64,000 nt of DNA from Zunongwangia sp. ESRF-bin46 (GTDB lineage Bacteria > Bacteroidota > Bacteroidia > Flavobacteriales > Flavobacteriaceae). The position numbers and the translations under genes were made by a program. Positions within the stretch are counted from its first letter, which is position 1, and each line of letters opens with the position of its first letter. The stretch lies in assembly GCA_002631855.1 (NCBI GenBank), contig NTLF01000017.1, forward strand, positions 496,001 to 560,000, given 5' to 3'. Positions 1 to 8,818 of the stretch are shown here, piece by piece. The notes beneath the pieces were generated by a model. That model was given only the letters and a program-made list of their open reading frames with translations, was not told the origin of the DNA and ran no database searches.

Positions 1-38
1 GAAACAATGTAAATTGAAGCATTATTCCAAGCCTCCAT
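1..38 (-). CDS. Possible 5' end of a gene running off the left edge
   Basis: Read on the minus strand, an ATG at 38-36 opens a frame beginning MEAWNNASIYIV that runs off the window edge without a stop. Only about 12 codons are visible, so no family can be assigned. The 200 bp to its right hold no other gene and could be its promoter region. It may be chance. Confidence 0.2.
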   Translation of the reverse strand, partial: MEAWNNASIYIV

Positions 39-236
39 AAGTTGCACACCATACACCCACGACTCTATAATAAATAAAATGAGTGAAAAATACAGCAACC
101 TCCCTACACGTAGGTATGAAACCACAGGATGCGGCTGTTTGGGAAGTAGTACAGATTCCATAAATTCAAATATACTGATAAATGGTATAGTGGGGTGTTA
201 TACTTGTCTTAAACAACTTTATGGTCTTTATACAAT

Positions 237-270
237 AAAAAAACCGCAACTTAATAGTTGCGGTTTTTCA
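237..270. terminator. Bidirectional intrinsic terminator after dnaK
   Basis: A perfect stem (AAACCGCAAC at 241-250 pairing with GTTGCGGTTT at 257-266) has a 6-nt loop. A-runs and T-runs on its two sides let it work for either strand. It lies 22 bp beyond the dnaK stop codon and is the expected end of that minus-strand transcript. Confidence 0.85.
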
Positions 271-291
271 TATTATATATAAACTTCAGTC

Positions 292-2214
292 TTACTTAAC
301 TTCTTCGAAGTCTACGTCTTCTACATCACTGCCTTCTTCTTCTGAAGATCCGCCTGTAGCACCTTGCTCAGCTCCAGCTTCACCACCTGGGGCAGCTCCA
401 CCTTGTTGATCAGCTTGCGCTTTGTACATTTCTTCGCTTGCAGTTTTCCATGCTTCGTTGATTTTATCCAACGCTGGTTGAATGGTTTCAACTTCTTGTG
501 TAGCGTGTGCTTTCTTAAGCTCCTCTAAAGCATCTTCGATTGGCTTCTTCTTATCATCAGATAATTTATCACCAAATTCTTTAAGTTGCTTTTCAGTTTG
601 GAAAATCATCGCGTCAGCTTCGTTGATTTTATCAACTTTTTCTTTCGCTTTTTGATCAGCATCAGCATTTGCTTCAGCTTCTTGCTTCATCTTTTCGATT
701 TCCTCTTCTGTTAAACCTGAAGAAGCTTCAATTCTAATATCTTGCTTCTTACCAGTCGCTTTATCTTCAGCACTTACTTTAATGATACCGTTGGCATCAA
801 TATCGAACGTAACTTCAATTTGAGGTGTTCCTCTTGGCGCAGGAGGAATTCCATCTAAGTGGAAACGTCCTATTGTCTTGTTATCTGCTGCCATTGGGCG
901 CTCACCTTGCAATACATGAATCTCTACACTTGGCTGATTGTCTGCCGCTGTTGAGAACACCTGACTTTTCTTAGTCGGTATCGTTGTATTGGCTTCAATA
1001 AGTTTAGTGTTAACGCTACCCATTGTTTCAATACCTAATGAAAGTGGCGTAACATCTAATAATAGTACATCTTTTACATCACCAGTTAACACACCACCTT
1101 GAATAGCTGCTCCAACTGCAACAACCTCATCAGGATTTACTCCTTTACTAGCCGCTTTGCCGAAGAAATTCTTCACAGCATCTTGTACAGCAGGAATACG
1201 TGTTGAACCACCTACTAAAATTATTTCATCAATATCACTCTTAGATAATCCAGCTGCTTTTAGCGCTTTCTCACAAGGAGTGATTGTTCTTTTTACTAAA
1301 TCGTCAATTAACTGCTCAAACTTAGAACGTGTTAACGTTTTTACCAAGTGTTTTGGTCCACTGCTTGTTGCAGTAACGTAAGGCAAGTTAATTTCAGTTT
1401 GTGTAGAAGATGATAATTCAATTTTAGCTTTTTCAGCAGCTTCTTTCAAACGTTGTAATGCCATCGCGTCTTTACGAAGATCTAAATCTTCTTCCTTTTG
1501 AAACTCATCTGCTAACCAGTTAATGATTTTGCTATCAACATCGTCACCACCTAAGTGCGTATCACCATCGGTAGAAAGTACTTCAAAAACGCCGTCTCCT
1601 AATTCAAGGATACTAACATCGTGTGTACCACCACCAAAGTCAAATACTACAATTTTCTGGTCGCTATCTTTTTTATCAAGTCCGTATGCCAACGCAGCCG
1701 CAGTAGGCTCGTTAATAATACGTTCTACTTTAAGGCCGGCGATTTCACCAGCTTCTTTTGTTGCTTGACGCTGACTATCGTTAAAGTAAGCCGGAACTGT
1801 AATTACAGCACGATCTACATCTTGCCCAAGGTAATCTTCAGCGGTTTTCTTCATTTTCTGAAGAATCATCGCGCTCAATTCCTGTGGTGTGTACATGCGA
1901 TCGTCGATTTTAACACGCGGTGTGTTATTATCGCCTTTTTCTACATCGTATGCAGCGTTATCAATTTCTTTTTTTGATTCGGAAAACTTATTCCCCATAA
2001 ATCTCTTAATGGAAGATATAGTCTTCTTAGGGTTTGTAACAGCCTGACGCTTTGCAGGGTCACCTACCTTAATTTCGCCACCTTCCACAAAGGCGATTAC
2101 AGAGGGAGTAGTTCGTTTTCCTTCGGCGTTAGGTATTACCGTTGGCTCGCTACCTTCCATTACAGCAACGCAGGAGTTGGTTGTACCTAAGTCGATTCCA
2201 ATTATTTTACTCAT
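292..2214 (-). CDS. dnaK: Molecular chaperone DnaK (Hsp70)
   Basis: This is the ATP-dependent Hsp70 chaperone that folds and refolds cytosolic proteins with DnaJ and GrpE. The 640-residue length is normal. The N-terminal ATPase domain begins with the phosphate-1 motif [10 protein letters not shown] and shows [12 protein letters not shown] near residues 190-200 and the [11 protein letters not shown] signature near 338. The substrate-binding domain follows ([13 protein letters not shown]), then a helical lid and a Gly/Ala-rich, acidic tail ending in EEVK. It is transcribed alone, with a strong terminator just downstream. An inverted repeat about 80 bp upstream of its start may be a stress operator. 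No dnaJ or grpE is adjacent. Confidence 0.99.
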   Translation of the reverse strand: MSKIIGIDLGTTNSCVAVMEGSEPTVIPNAEGKRTTPSVIAFVEGGEIKVGDPAKRQAVTNPKKTISSIKRFMGNKFSESKKEIDNAAYDVEKGDNNTPRVKIDDRMYTPQELSAMILQKMKKTAEDYLGQDVDRAVITVPAYFNDSQRQATKEAGEIAGLKVERIINEPTAAALAYGLDKKDSDQKIVVFDFGGGTHDVSILELGDGVFEVLSTDGDTHLGGDDVDSKIINWLADEFQKEEDLDLRKDAMALQRLKEAAEKAKIELSSSTQTEINLPYVTATSSGPKHLVKTLTRSKFEQLIDDLVKRTITPCEKALKAAGLSKSDIDEIILVGGSTRIPAVQDAVKNFFGKAASKGVNPDEVVAVGAAIQGGVLTGDVKDVLLLDVTPLSLGIETMGSVNTKLIEANTTIPTKKSQVFSTAADNQPSVEIHVLQGERPMAADNKTIGRFHLDGIPPAPRGTPQIEVTFDIDANGIIKVSAEDKATGKKQDIRIEASSGLTEEEIEKMKQEAEANADADQKAKEKVDKINEADAMIFQTEKQLKEFGDKLSDDKKKPIEDALEELKKAHATQEVETIQPALDKINEAWKTASEEMYKAQADQQGGAAPGGEAGAEQGATGGSSEEEGSDVEDVDFEEVK

Positions 2215-2293
2215 AGTGTTATAGTTATTGTTTTACTAATTCAAATTTTTAATTCGCTATGTATAAGTCAATGATTATGCCATCAGAAACTTT

Positions 2294-2308
2294 ATGACAG
2301 GGTGTCAT
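2294..2308. promoter_or_regulatory. Inverted repeat upstream of dnaK
   Basis: ATGACA-GGG-TGTCAT is a perfect 6+6 palindrome 80 bp upstream of the dnaK start. A further GTGACAG half-site lies at about 2323-2329. Its position suits an operator or activator site for a heat-shock gene, but no regulator can be named from the sequence. Confidence 0.3.
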
Positions 2309-2356
2309 ATTTTCTAATAAAAAGTGACAGTTCAATTTATTTATTTTGTGGCAAGC

Positions 2357-2416
2357 CCCTACCCTTCGGCTTCGCTCAGGGTACGGTCGGGCCTGCCTTT
2401 GCCTGCAGGCAGGCTT
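2357..2416. repeat. GC-rich palindromic intergenic repeat
   Basis: A short GC-rich block stands out in AT-rich DNA. It holds an ACCCT...AGGGT hairpin (2361-2382) whose loop reads CTTCGGCTTCGCTC-like, then nested palindromes of GCCTGC/GCAGGC at about 2391-2414. Such blocks are typical dispersed extragenic palindromes of flavobacterial genomes. No second copy was noticed in this window. Confidence 0.55.
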
Positions 2417-2485
2417 TCGTGGGTACATGGTGCCCTGCTCAATCTCTCTTACAAATGTATATCTGTTTAAGACAATTTATTCCTT

Positions 2486-2493
2486 TACTTTTG
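2486..2493 (+). promoter_or_regulatory. Promoter -7 box for the CPBP protease gene
   Basis: TACTTTTG matches the Bacteroidota -7 consensus TAnnTTTG and lies 17 bp before the chosen ATG at 2511. This supports that start over the longer in-frame reading, which would run back through the palindromic repeat. Confidence 0.5.
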
Positions 2494-2510
2494 CTGCTTC
2501 CTTTAAAAAT

Positions 2511-3209
2511 ATGATTGCAACAAAAACATATACCGCAAAAGAGGGTGCAAAACTATTAGTTAAAAGCTATTTGCTAGTTTGGGTGTTTTATTTTTCGTTT
2601 TTTATGGTTTTGGGTTTGTTGTCAAAATGGTTTCCTGAGCTTATAAATAACGAATACAAGCAGGAACGTCTACTAGAAATGCTCAACAACCAACCCATCC
2701 AACTGATTATTTCGGCAGTAATTATTGCCCCTATTTTTGAAGAAATCATGTTCCGTGCCCTTATAAAACCCAGTTACGAAGATTTACTACTTTTTATAAG
2801 CGGGTGGATTAGTTTTCTCTTTATGGGTTTTTCGGAAGGACTAACAGATTGGTACATTAGGCTATTAATCATGTTCTCGATTTTTATTGGCATCTATTAT
2901 CTGTTACAGTTTCTTGTGCCTAAAAAAGCGCTTTTAGGTATTCAGAAATTTTTAGGCAAGTATGCATTGGTTGTTTTGGTTATTACTTCCGTAATCTTTG
3001 GGATGGCACACATTTATAACTATGTAGAGTCTTTTCTCATTAATGCAGCATTATTTGTTATGATTGTTCCTCGAATTGTTCTCGGTGGAATTGCTGGATG
3101 GTTAAAACTGAAAACAGGCGTACTTATTTGGCCTATCTTACTTCATTTTCTCAACAATGCACTTGCAATGGGAGTTATGCTATTATTTACATATGTGATT
3201 TCTAACTAA
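2511..3209 (+). CDS. CPBP family intramembrane metalloprotease
   Basis: A 232-residue polytopic membrane protein with the signature of CPBP/Abi (CAAX protease and bacteriocin-processing) glutamic proteases. Motif 1 is EEIMFR (EExxxR) and motif 2 is FGMAHIYNY (FxxxH). Motif 3, LLHFLNNA (HxxxN), is close to the C terminus. Several hydrophobic helices separate them. The frame is open further upstream, but that part reads through a GC-rich extragenic repeat and the promoter box, so the start at MIATKTYTAKE is preferred. The substrate is unknown. Bacterial members often act in bacteriocin immunity or prenyl-protein-like cleavage, and nothing nearby decides between these. Confidence 0.85.
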   Translation: MIATKTYTAKEGAKLLVKSYLLVWVFYFSFFMVLGLLSKWFPELINNEYKQERLLEMLNNQPIQLIISAVIIAPIFEEIMFRALIKPSYEDLLLFISGWISFLFMGFSEGLTDWYIRLLIMFSIFIGIYYLLQFLVPKKALLGIQKFLGKYALVVLVITSVIFGMAHIYNYVESFLINAALFVMIVPRIVLGGIAGWLKLKTGVLIWPILLHFLNNALAMGVMLLFTYVISN

Positions 3210-3291
3210 TAATATTCTGTCTAGGCTTTAACACAGATTTAAAATAATACTTCATCAACTATTTGTACCTTCAAGTCTCAAAAAAAGATCT

Positions 3292-4296
3292 ATGAAAGCA
3301 GTACAAGTACAAGAAGCAGGAGGCGAATTTAAAGTTGTAGAACTTGACACCCCTTCTCCAAAAGAAAACGAAGTATTAATTAAAGTAGAAGCCTGCGGAA
3401 TTTGCCACAGTGACAATTTTGTAAAAGCAGGCGGATTCCCCGGTTTAGAATATCCACGTGTTCCCGGTCACGAAGTGGTTGGAATTGTTGAAAGTGTTGG
3501 CAGCAACGTTTCCAACTGGGAAAAAGGGCAACGCGTTGGTGTTGGCTGGCATGGAGGTCACTGTTTTAATTGCGAACCTTGCCGTCGTGGTATGTTTATT
3601 AACTGTGAAAACGCCAAAGTTTGCGGAATCTCTTATGATGGTGGCTATGCCGAATATATGACTGCACCTCAAGAAGCGGTCGCTAGTATTCCAGAAGAAC
3701 TTTCCAGTGAAGAAGCCGCACCATTATTATGTGCAGGAATTACCGTATACAACGCTATGCGAAATAGCAATGTAAAAGCTGGAGATGTTGTGGCTGTTCA
3801 AGGTATTGGCGGTTTAGGACACTTAGCCGTTCAATATGCCAATAAAATGGGAATGAAAACCGTAGCACTTTCCACGAGTGATGATAAAAAGAAGTTAGCA
3901 AAAGATTTAGGGGCACATCACTACATTAATATCAAGGAACAAAATGCTGTTGAGGAATTACAAAAATTAGGCGGCGCAAAATTAATTGTTGCTACTGCAC
4001 CACACGCTGATGCAATCTCATCTGTTATTGATGGATTGGGAATTGACGGACAGTTAATATGTATAGGTGCTACACCAGACGCTGTAGAAGTTTCCCCTAT
4101 GCAACTATTGATGGCTCGCAAATCGGTTACAGGATGGCCTAGCGGTACGGCAATTGAAAGTGAAGACACGCTCAACTTTAGTGCATTGACCGATACCAAA
4201 CCAATGATTGAAACTTATAAATTGGATGATGTTGCTGAAGCTTTTGATAAAATGATGAATAATAAAGCGAGATTTAGAGTTGTTTTAACTCCGTAA
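3292..4296 (+). CDS. Zinc-dependent alcohol dehydrogenase (MDR family)
   Basis: A 334-residue medium-chain dehydrogenase that oxidises an alcohol or reduces an aldehyde with NAD(P). The catalytic zinc ligands are visible as Cys38-His39 in CGICHS and His60-Glu61 in GHEVVG. The structural-zinc cysteines form the cluster CFNCEPCRRGMFINC at about 94-108. A Rossmann fold follows, with the glycine motif GIGGLGHLA near 171. It resembles the AdhA/yeast ADH-like group active on primary alcohols. The gene is monocistronic: its own terminator follows 20 bp after the stop, before the SDR gene. The exact substrate is inferred only at family level. Confidence 0.92.
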   Translation: MKAVQVQEAGGEFKVVELDTPSPKENEVLIKVEACGICHSDNFVKAGGFPGLEYPRVPGHEVVGIVESVGSNVSNWEKGQRVGVGWHGGHCFNCEPCRRGMFINCENAKVCGISYDGGYAEYMTAPQEAVASIPEELSSEEAAPLLCAGITVYNAMRNSNVKAGDVVAVQGIGGLGHLAVQYANKMGMKTVALSTSDDKKKLAKDLGAHHYINIKEQNAVEELQKLGGAKLIVATAPHADAISSVIDGLGIDGQLICIGATPDAVEVSPMQLLMARKSVTGWPSGTAIESEDTLNFSALTDTKPMIETYKLDDVAEAFDKMMNNKARFRVVLTP

Positions 4297-4315
4297 GAAA
4301 TAAAGACACAACACA

Positions 4316-4357
4316 CCTTCCGTTACTTTCAATTTGAATCTAGCGGAAGGTTTTTTA
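4316..4357 (+). terminator. Intrinsic terminator after the alcohol dehydrogenase
   Basis: CCTTCCG (4316-4322) pairs with CGGAAGG (4344-4350), and the stem is followed directly by six Ts. It separates the dehydrogenase transcript from the SDR gene that starts 17 bp later. Confidence 0.85.
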
Positions 4358-4373
4358 ATTTTAAAACTTATTT

Positions 4374-5132
4374 ATGTGGAATTTAAAAGATAAAAAAGCA
4401 GTCATCACAGGAGGCACTAAAGGAATAGGCAAAGCAACCGTTTTAGAGTTTCTTTCACTTGGTGCCGAAGTGATTTTTACAGCACGGACTGAAAAAGATG
4501 TAAAAGCTTTTGAAAGCGAGCTACAAAAAGAAAATCATAAAGCGTACGGATTAGTTAGTGATGTTTCAAAAGGCGAAGGAATTGAAGCAATTGTTTCCGA
4601 AGTGAAAAAACGTTGGGATACTTTGGACATTCTCGTAAACAACGCCGGAATCAATATTCGAAAAAAAGCGTTGGATTATTCAGAAGAAGAAATTTCAAAA
4701 GTTATTGCCATAAATATGACGGCACCTTTTGAGTTGAGTAGAAAACTACATCCGTTTCTTCAAAAACCGGGCAAGGCAACCATTGTGAACATTGCATCTG
4801 TTTCTGGATCACTAGATACCAACACAGGATCCCCTTATGGCATGTCGAAAGCTGGATTGGTCATGCAAACCAAAAATCTTGCTGCCGAATGGGCAAAAGA
4901 TGGAATCCGTGTAAACGCCATGTCGCCTTGGTTTACACAAACACCGCTTACAGAAGGACTTCTTAAAATAGAAGAACGCATCGAACCCGTTTTAAAACAC
5001 ACACCATTAGGTCGCGTAGCCCAAGCGGAAGAAATGGCAAATGTGATTGCTTTTCTAGCGATGGATAAATCATCCTACCTTACTGGGCAAAATATTTCAG
5101 TTGATGGCGGCATTGGTATTACGGCTATTTAG
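4374..5132 (+). CDS. SDR family oxidoreductase
   Basis: A 252-residue classical short-chain dehydrogenase. The cofactor motif is TGGTKGIG (residues 12-19). NNAG occurs at 89-92, and the catalytic pair is Tyr155 and Lys159 in YGMSK, with serines at 142/144. The C terminus has the usual SSYLTGQNISVDGG. Arg38 after the second strand suggests NADPH preference. Overall it is close to tropinone-reductase-like and 3-oxoacyl-ACP-reductase-like SDRs, but the substrate cannot be told. Its 3' end overlaps the convergent umuC by 8 bp. Confidence 0.92.
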   Translation: MWNLKDKKAVITGGTKGIGKATVLEFLSLGAEVIFTARTEKDVKAFESELQKENHKAYGLVSDVSKGEGIEAIVSEVKKRWDTLDILVNNAGINIRKKALDYSEEEISKVIAINMTAPFELSRKLHPFLQKPGKATIVNIASVSGSLDTNTGSPYGMSKAGLVMQTKNLAAEWAKDGIRVNAMSPWFTQTPLTEGLLKIEERIEPVLKHTPLGRVAQAEEMANVIAFLAMDKSSYLTGQNISVDGGIGITAI

Positions 5133-6396
5133 CCTTTATTTCTAATAATTCATCCCATTGGGTAGTGTAGCGAGGACTCCGTTCTTTTTTAATGAGCTCC
5201 CACTCATTCATACGCGTCCCTGTCATCGCAGAAGCTACGGTAGACTTTCCATACTTATTGTTCAGCTTATCGAACGTCTGAATAAGCTTATGGTTGTTTA
5301 ACTTAGAAGGCTGATGAAACAAATTACCTTGCACATATTCCTGCGGAATGATTCCGCTTAAATTCACTCCTACTTTTTTATAGCGATAGCCTGGTTTGTA
5401 TATTTCATGTAATGCTTTTCGCGCTTCAGAAATCAACTGAAACGTATTATTGGTAGGAATTGGCATCGTTGCCGTTATACTATTAGAATATTGCTTATCA
5501 ACATTGCTATGGTAATTGGTATGCACAAATATTTGCACATAGGTAGCACAGGAATTTTGAGCGCGTAGCACTTCGCTCACTTCGCTTATATAATAGGCAC
5601 AGGCTTCCTCGATACGATCCAAATCTTCCAGTTTTTTTCCGAATGATTTAGCAGTGCCGATACCTTTTTTAGGTTTTGGTACTTCTGTAAACTCAATACA
5701 CGGTTCGCCTCGTAACTCCCTCCATAACCGCTCACCTACTACAGTCATTTCTTTTCGTACCCACGCGAGTGGTTTTTGGGTAAATTCATATGCCGTAAAT
5801 ACACCTATATTTTTTAATCGCTCTACGTGTTTTCTCCCCAATCCCCAAACGTCTTTTGTTCTTGCCCATTGTAAGGCTTTAATTCGTTTTTCTTCGGAAT
5901 CAATTACGCACACGTGGTTATACCCTTCTACTTTTTTTGCCATCTTATTGGCCAGTTTTGCCAAAACCTTTGTTGGTGCAATCCCTACTCCCACTGGCAA
6001 ACCGGTTAATCGCTTAATGGTATCTTTTATTTCATGTCCATAGTTTTCAAGGTTTAGATATTCCATTCCGCTTACTTCTACAAACGATTCATCGATACTA
6101 TACACCTCGACCCTAGGTGAAAAGGTCTTCAAAATATTCATAACCCGTTGCGACATCTCGCCATACAAGGTGTAATTGGAAGAGAAGAATGTTACTCGGT
6201 TTTTTATCAATTGATCTTTTATTTTGAAAACGGGTTCAAACATAGGGATGTCTGTTATCGCTTTGGCCTCTTTATTTGCTGCAATTATACAACCGTCATT
6301 ATTACTTAATACTACTACCGGTTTCCCCCACAAGTCAGGCCTGAAAACCTGTTCGCACGACGCATAAAAACTATTACAGTCGACCATAGCTATCAT
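5125..6396 (-). CDS. umuC: Y-family DNA polymerase, UmuC-type (Pol V catalytic subunit)
   Basis: This is a translesion DNA polymerase that copies past damaged bases. The 423-residue length is typical of UmuC. The first catalytic motif is [14 protein letters not shown] at the N terminus. The second carboxylate motif is [10 protein letters not shown] near residue 97, followed by helix-hairpin-helix residues ([12 protein letters not shown]). The C-terminal little-finger region contains GVNLSGIIP. It overlaps umuD by 4 bp (ATGA type), so the two are translated together. The upstream partner appears unable to self-cleave, so activation may differ from E. coli Pol V. Confidence 0.96.
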   Translation of the reverse strand: MIAMVDCNSFYASCEQVFRPDLWGKPVVVLSNNDGCIIAANKEAKAITDIPMFEPVFKIKDQLIKNRVTFFSSNYTLYGEMSQRVMNILKTFSPRVEVYSIDESFVEVSGMEYLNLENYGHEIKDTIKRLTGLPVGVGIAPTKVLAKLANKMAKKVEGYNHVCVIDSEEKRIKALQWARTKDVWGLGRKHVERLKNIGVFTAYEFTQKPLAWVRKEMTVVGERLWRELRGEPCIEFTEVPKPKKGIGTAKSFGKKLEDLDRIEEACAYYISEVSEVLRAQNSCATYVQIFVHTNYHSNVDKQYSNSITATMPIPTNNTFQLISEARKALHEIYKPGYRYKKVGVNLSGIIPQEYVQGNLFHQPSKLNNHKLIQTFDKLNNKYGKSTVASAMTGTRMNEWELIKKERSPRYTTQWDELLEIKAK

Positions 6397-6761
6397 AGTG
6401 CATTATGAATTATATAGGTAATAATACCCCACAACGTATACTCTTCTTCTGAAGGTTTTTCTGAAATACGAATCAATAAAAATTCACCATTATTAACCAC
6501 CAAAGCCAACCGATTGGAAATCGCTTTAAGGGAACGATCTACAATTAGCACATCGTTATGGCGAATATTAAATTCCTTGTACCCATCACCATCAACCCGG
6601 ATAAAAAAAGTAGCATCCTGATTGTGCATCAATTCTTTGTGTAAATCGATAGGTGCTTCTAAATAATGTGTAGCCGCACTAGGAAAGCCCGTTTGCTTAG
6701 AGACTTCAGGCGCATGCCGGTTTTTTACTTTCTGTAATTTTCCAGAGGTTGTGATTTCCAT
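6393..6761 (-). CDS. umuD: UmuD-like S24 protein lacking both catalytic residues
   Basis: A 122-residue homologue of UmuD, the Pol V accessory subunit that normally cuts its own N-terminal arm after RecA contact. The fold is recognisable: [12 protein letters not shown] matches the cleavage-site region, followed by DLHKEL and NDVLIVDRS. However, the nucleophile motif GDSM reads GDGY (Gly60 in place of Ser). The general-base motif GEFTVK reads GEFLLI (Ile98 in place of Lys). The protein should therefore be inactive as a protease, although it could still bind UmuC. It is the first gene of a umuD-umuC operon. A paired palindrome lies 14 bp upstream. Confidence 0.85.
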   Translation of the reverse strand: MEITTSGKLQKVKNRHAPEVSKQTGFPSAATHYLEAPIDLHKELMHNQDATFFIRVDGDGYKEFNIRHNDVLIVDRSLKAISNRLALVVNNGEFLLIRISEKPSEEEYTLWGIITYIIHNAL

Positions 6762-6774
6762 AAAAACAAAATTA

Positions 6775-6807
6775 GGAAATATTCCGTTCTAAAATTGGAA
6801 TATTTCC
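6775..6807. promoter_or_regulatory. Paired palindromic operator candidate between umuD and sdaA
   Basis: GGAAATATTCC (6775-6785) and its exact reverse complement GGAATATTTCC (6797-6807) are separated by 11 bp. Each arm is itself nearly palindromic. The array sits 14 bp upstream of the umuD start and 36 bp before the sdaA promoter box, so it could be a damage-response operator. No regulator is encoded nearby. Confidence 0.5.
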
Positions 6808-6842
6808 ATATACTTTTCAACAAAAATCTATAAAAGAAAATT

Positions 6843-6850
6843 TACCTTTG
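6843..6850 (+). promoter_or_regulatory. Promoter -7 box for L-serine dehydratase
   Basis: TACCTTTG fits TAnnTTTG and is 18 bp before the ATG at 6869. The frame continues upstream to 6848, but starting there would place the start codon inside the promoter box, which supports 6869 as the real start. Confidence 0.6.
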
Positions 6851-6868
6851 TGTTTAGATTTTGAGCCT

Positions 6869-8293
6869 ATGGAAAGTATAAGTGTTTTTGATATGTTAAA
6901 AATTGGTGTGGGACCTTCAAGCTCACACACATTAGGGCCTTGGCGCGCTGCAGAACGCTGGGTTAACGAGCTTATTGAGAAAGGTCATTTTGATCAAGTG
7001 GAAAAAGTGCAAGTAAACTTGTACGGCTCGCTTTCCCTTACTGGAAAAGGGCATGCTACCGATGTTGCTACGATGCTTGGTTTATGTGGTTTTGACCCCG
7101 TAACATTTCCTATTGAAAAAATTGACGAGACAATCGATTTTATTACATCAAACCACAAACTTAGGTTAAACGATGAACGAGAAATCGATTTCAACCCAAA
7201 AGAACATATTAAATTCAACCGTAAGTTTTTAGACTTCCATCCTAACGGAATTACCTTCCATGCGTATTTAAAAGACGGTTCTAAAAAAACAGCTACCTTC
7301 TACTCTATTGGTGGTGGTTTTGTGATTAAGAAAGAACGTAAGAACAAAAAAATGAAGGAACAGAAGTTTGCGCAATTTCCGTATCCAGTACACAGCGGTG
7401 TAGCGTTACTTTCCAACTGCAAAGCCGAAGGAAAAACCATTAGCGAATTGGTGCTAGAGAATGAAAAATCGCTTCGTTCAGAAGAAGAAATAAACGAAGG
7501 TCTACAAAAAATCTGGGACGTTATGCTAGATTCTATGTATGTGGGTTGCCATACCGAAGGTAAATTACCTGGCGGCCTCAATGTAAAGCGTCGTGCTTTT
7601 GACATGCACAAAAACTTAATAGGCGATACACCGTATAACAGTGCCACAGAATGGATTGAAGCCATTAGAAGCACGGAAGTAAAGTTTAGGCAGATACTAA
7701 AGTGGGTATCCTGTTTTGCACTTTCGGTTAACGAAGTAAATGCTTCGTTAGGAAGAGTGGTTACCGCACCAACAAACGGAAGTGCTGGGGTTATTCCTGC
7801 CGTAATGATGTACTATATGGTTATTGAAAACCACGATGCCGACTTTAAGGATATTCGTAAATTCATGTTGGTTGCCGGTGAAATTGGCAGCTTGTTTAAA
7901 AAAGGAGCTACTATTTCAGCTGCTATGGGAGGTTGTCAAGCAGAAATTGGAGTATCATCCTCGATGGCCGCCGGTGCTTTGACCGAACTAATGGGCGGAA
8001 CCCCAGAACAATGTTTAATGGCTGCTGAAATAGCTATGGAACATCACCTTGGATTAACCTGCGACCCTATTGCTGGTCTAGTACAAATTCCGTGTATTGA
8101 ACGAAATGCAATGGGTGCTATTAAAGCTATTAATGCATGCGAAATGGCACTTGACAGCGATCCTTTTTCTGCAAAAGTCCCTTTAGACAAGGTAATTGAG
8201 ACCATGTGGGAAACAGCTAAAGATATGAGCAATAAATACAAGGAAACAAGTGAAGGCGGCTTGGCTGTTCGTGTAAATATGAGTGATTGTTAA
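6869..8293 (+). CDS. sdaA: L-serine ammonia-lyase (single-chain, iron-sulfur)
   Basis: It deaminates L-serine to pyruvate and ammonia. The 474 residues join the beta and alpha domains that are separate subunits in some bacteria. The N-terminal part has the signature SVFDMLKIGVGPSSSHT. The C-terminal catalytic part contains APTNGSAGVIPAV, GGCQAEIGVSSSMAAGAL and CDPIAGLVQIPCIERN. The cysteines in the last two are the usual ligands of the oxygen-sensitive [4Fe-4S] cluster. The start is set by the promoter box just upstream. It is monocistronic and its 3' end touches the convergent NTF2-like gene by 4 bp. Confidence 0.96.
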   Translation: MESISVFDMLKIGVGPSSSHTLGPWRAAERWVNELIEKGHFDQVEKVQVNLYGSLSLTGKGHATDVATMLGLCGFDPVTFPIEKIDETIDFITSNHKLRLNDEREIDFNPKEHIKFNRKFLDFHPNGITFHAYLKDGSKKTATFYSIGGGFVIKKERKNKKMKEQKFAQFPYPVHSGVALLSNCKAEGKTISELVLENEKSLRSEEEINEGLQKIWDVMLDSMYVGCHTEGKLPGGLNVKRRAFDMHKNLIGDTPYNSATEWIEAIRSTEVKFRQILKWVSCFALSVNEVNASLGRVVTAPTNGSAGVIPAVMMYYMVIENHDADFKDIRKFMLVAGEIGSLFKKGATISAAMGGCQAEIGVSSSMAAGALTELMGGTPEQCLMAAEIAMEHHLGLTCDPIAGLVQIPCIERNAMGAIKAINACEMALDSDPFSAKVPLDKVIETMWETAKDMSNKYKETSEGGLAVRVNMSDC

Positions 8294-8748
8294 TTACAAT
8301 CGTCTTTTCGACGCGAGTCAATAATATGAATGATTTTCCAACCATTATCTGTTTTAGCTAAGGTGAATGCATTGGCACCACAATGGCTAAACTGCCCATT
8401 AAATCTAAATTCATAGGGAGTCCACACATGTGCTAAGTTTCCATCAATGTTTGTTTTATAACCTAAAAGCTTTTCATCCCATTTTTGATTTGCAGGACGT
8501 TTTGCAATGGCCATTATAAAGTCTGATGCACTTCCTGTAGTTATCTTATTAGCACCATTTTTATCAGTAAATGCAGTTTGCATAACCATATCTGGAGCCA
8601 TTACCGATTTCATTTTTAAGGTGTCACCTTCGTGAAACCCTTCAAAAAAAGTGTCAATTAGTTGTTGTGCATCTTTTTCAGAAAAAGAGTCTTGTGCAAA
8701 AACGATGGAAGAACAAAATAAGCCGAAAAGTAATAAAATACGTGTCAT
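8290..8748 (-). CDS. Secreted NTF2-like (DUF4440/SnoaL-type) protein
   Basis: A 152-residue protein with an N-terminal signal peptide (MTRILLLFGLFCSSIVFAQ) and one NTF2-like cone-shaped domain. The domain pattern is a helical start (AQQLIDTFFEGFHEGD), then strands including AHVWTPYEFRF and a final WKIIHIIDSR. Such domains bind small ligands or act as enzymes in a few families, but no active site is evident here. A longer in-frame start exists, but it would lack a signal peptide and overlap the panB promoter region, so the start at 8748 was chosen. It diverges from panB and converges on sdaA. Confidence 0.8.
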   Translation of the reverse strand: MTRILLLFGLFCSSIVFAQDSFSEKDAQQLIDTFFEGFHEGDTLKMKSVMAPDMVMQTAFTDKNGANKITTGSASDFIMAIAKRPANQKWDEKLLGYKTNIDGNLAHVWTPYEFRFNGQFSHCGANAFTLAKTDNGWKIIHIIDSRRKDDCN

Positions 8749-8818
8749 AATAAGATTATTAAGAGATTGGTTATCAAAATTAGTACTTTTATGGTCTAAT
8801 TTGTTACAATAAAAAAAT

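Noticed and set aside
79-282. A 67-codon plus-strand frame before dnaK
   Set aside because: It runs through the dnaK terminator hairpin, has no family resemblance and low-complexity composition.
2346-2510. Upstream extension of the CPBP protease
   Set aside because: It would translate a GC-rich extragenic palindrome and include the promoter box.
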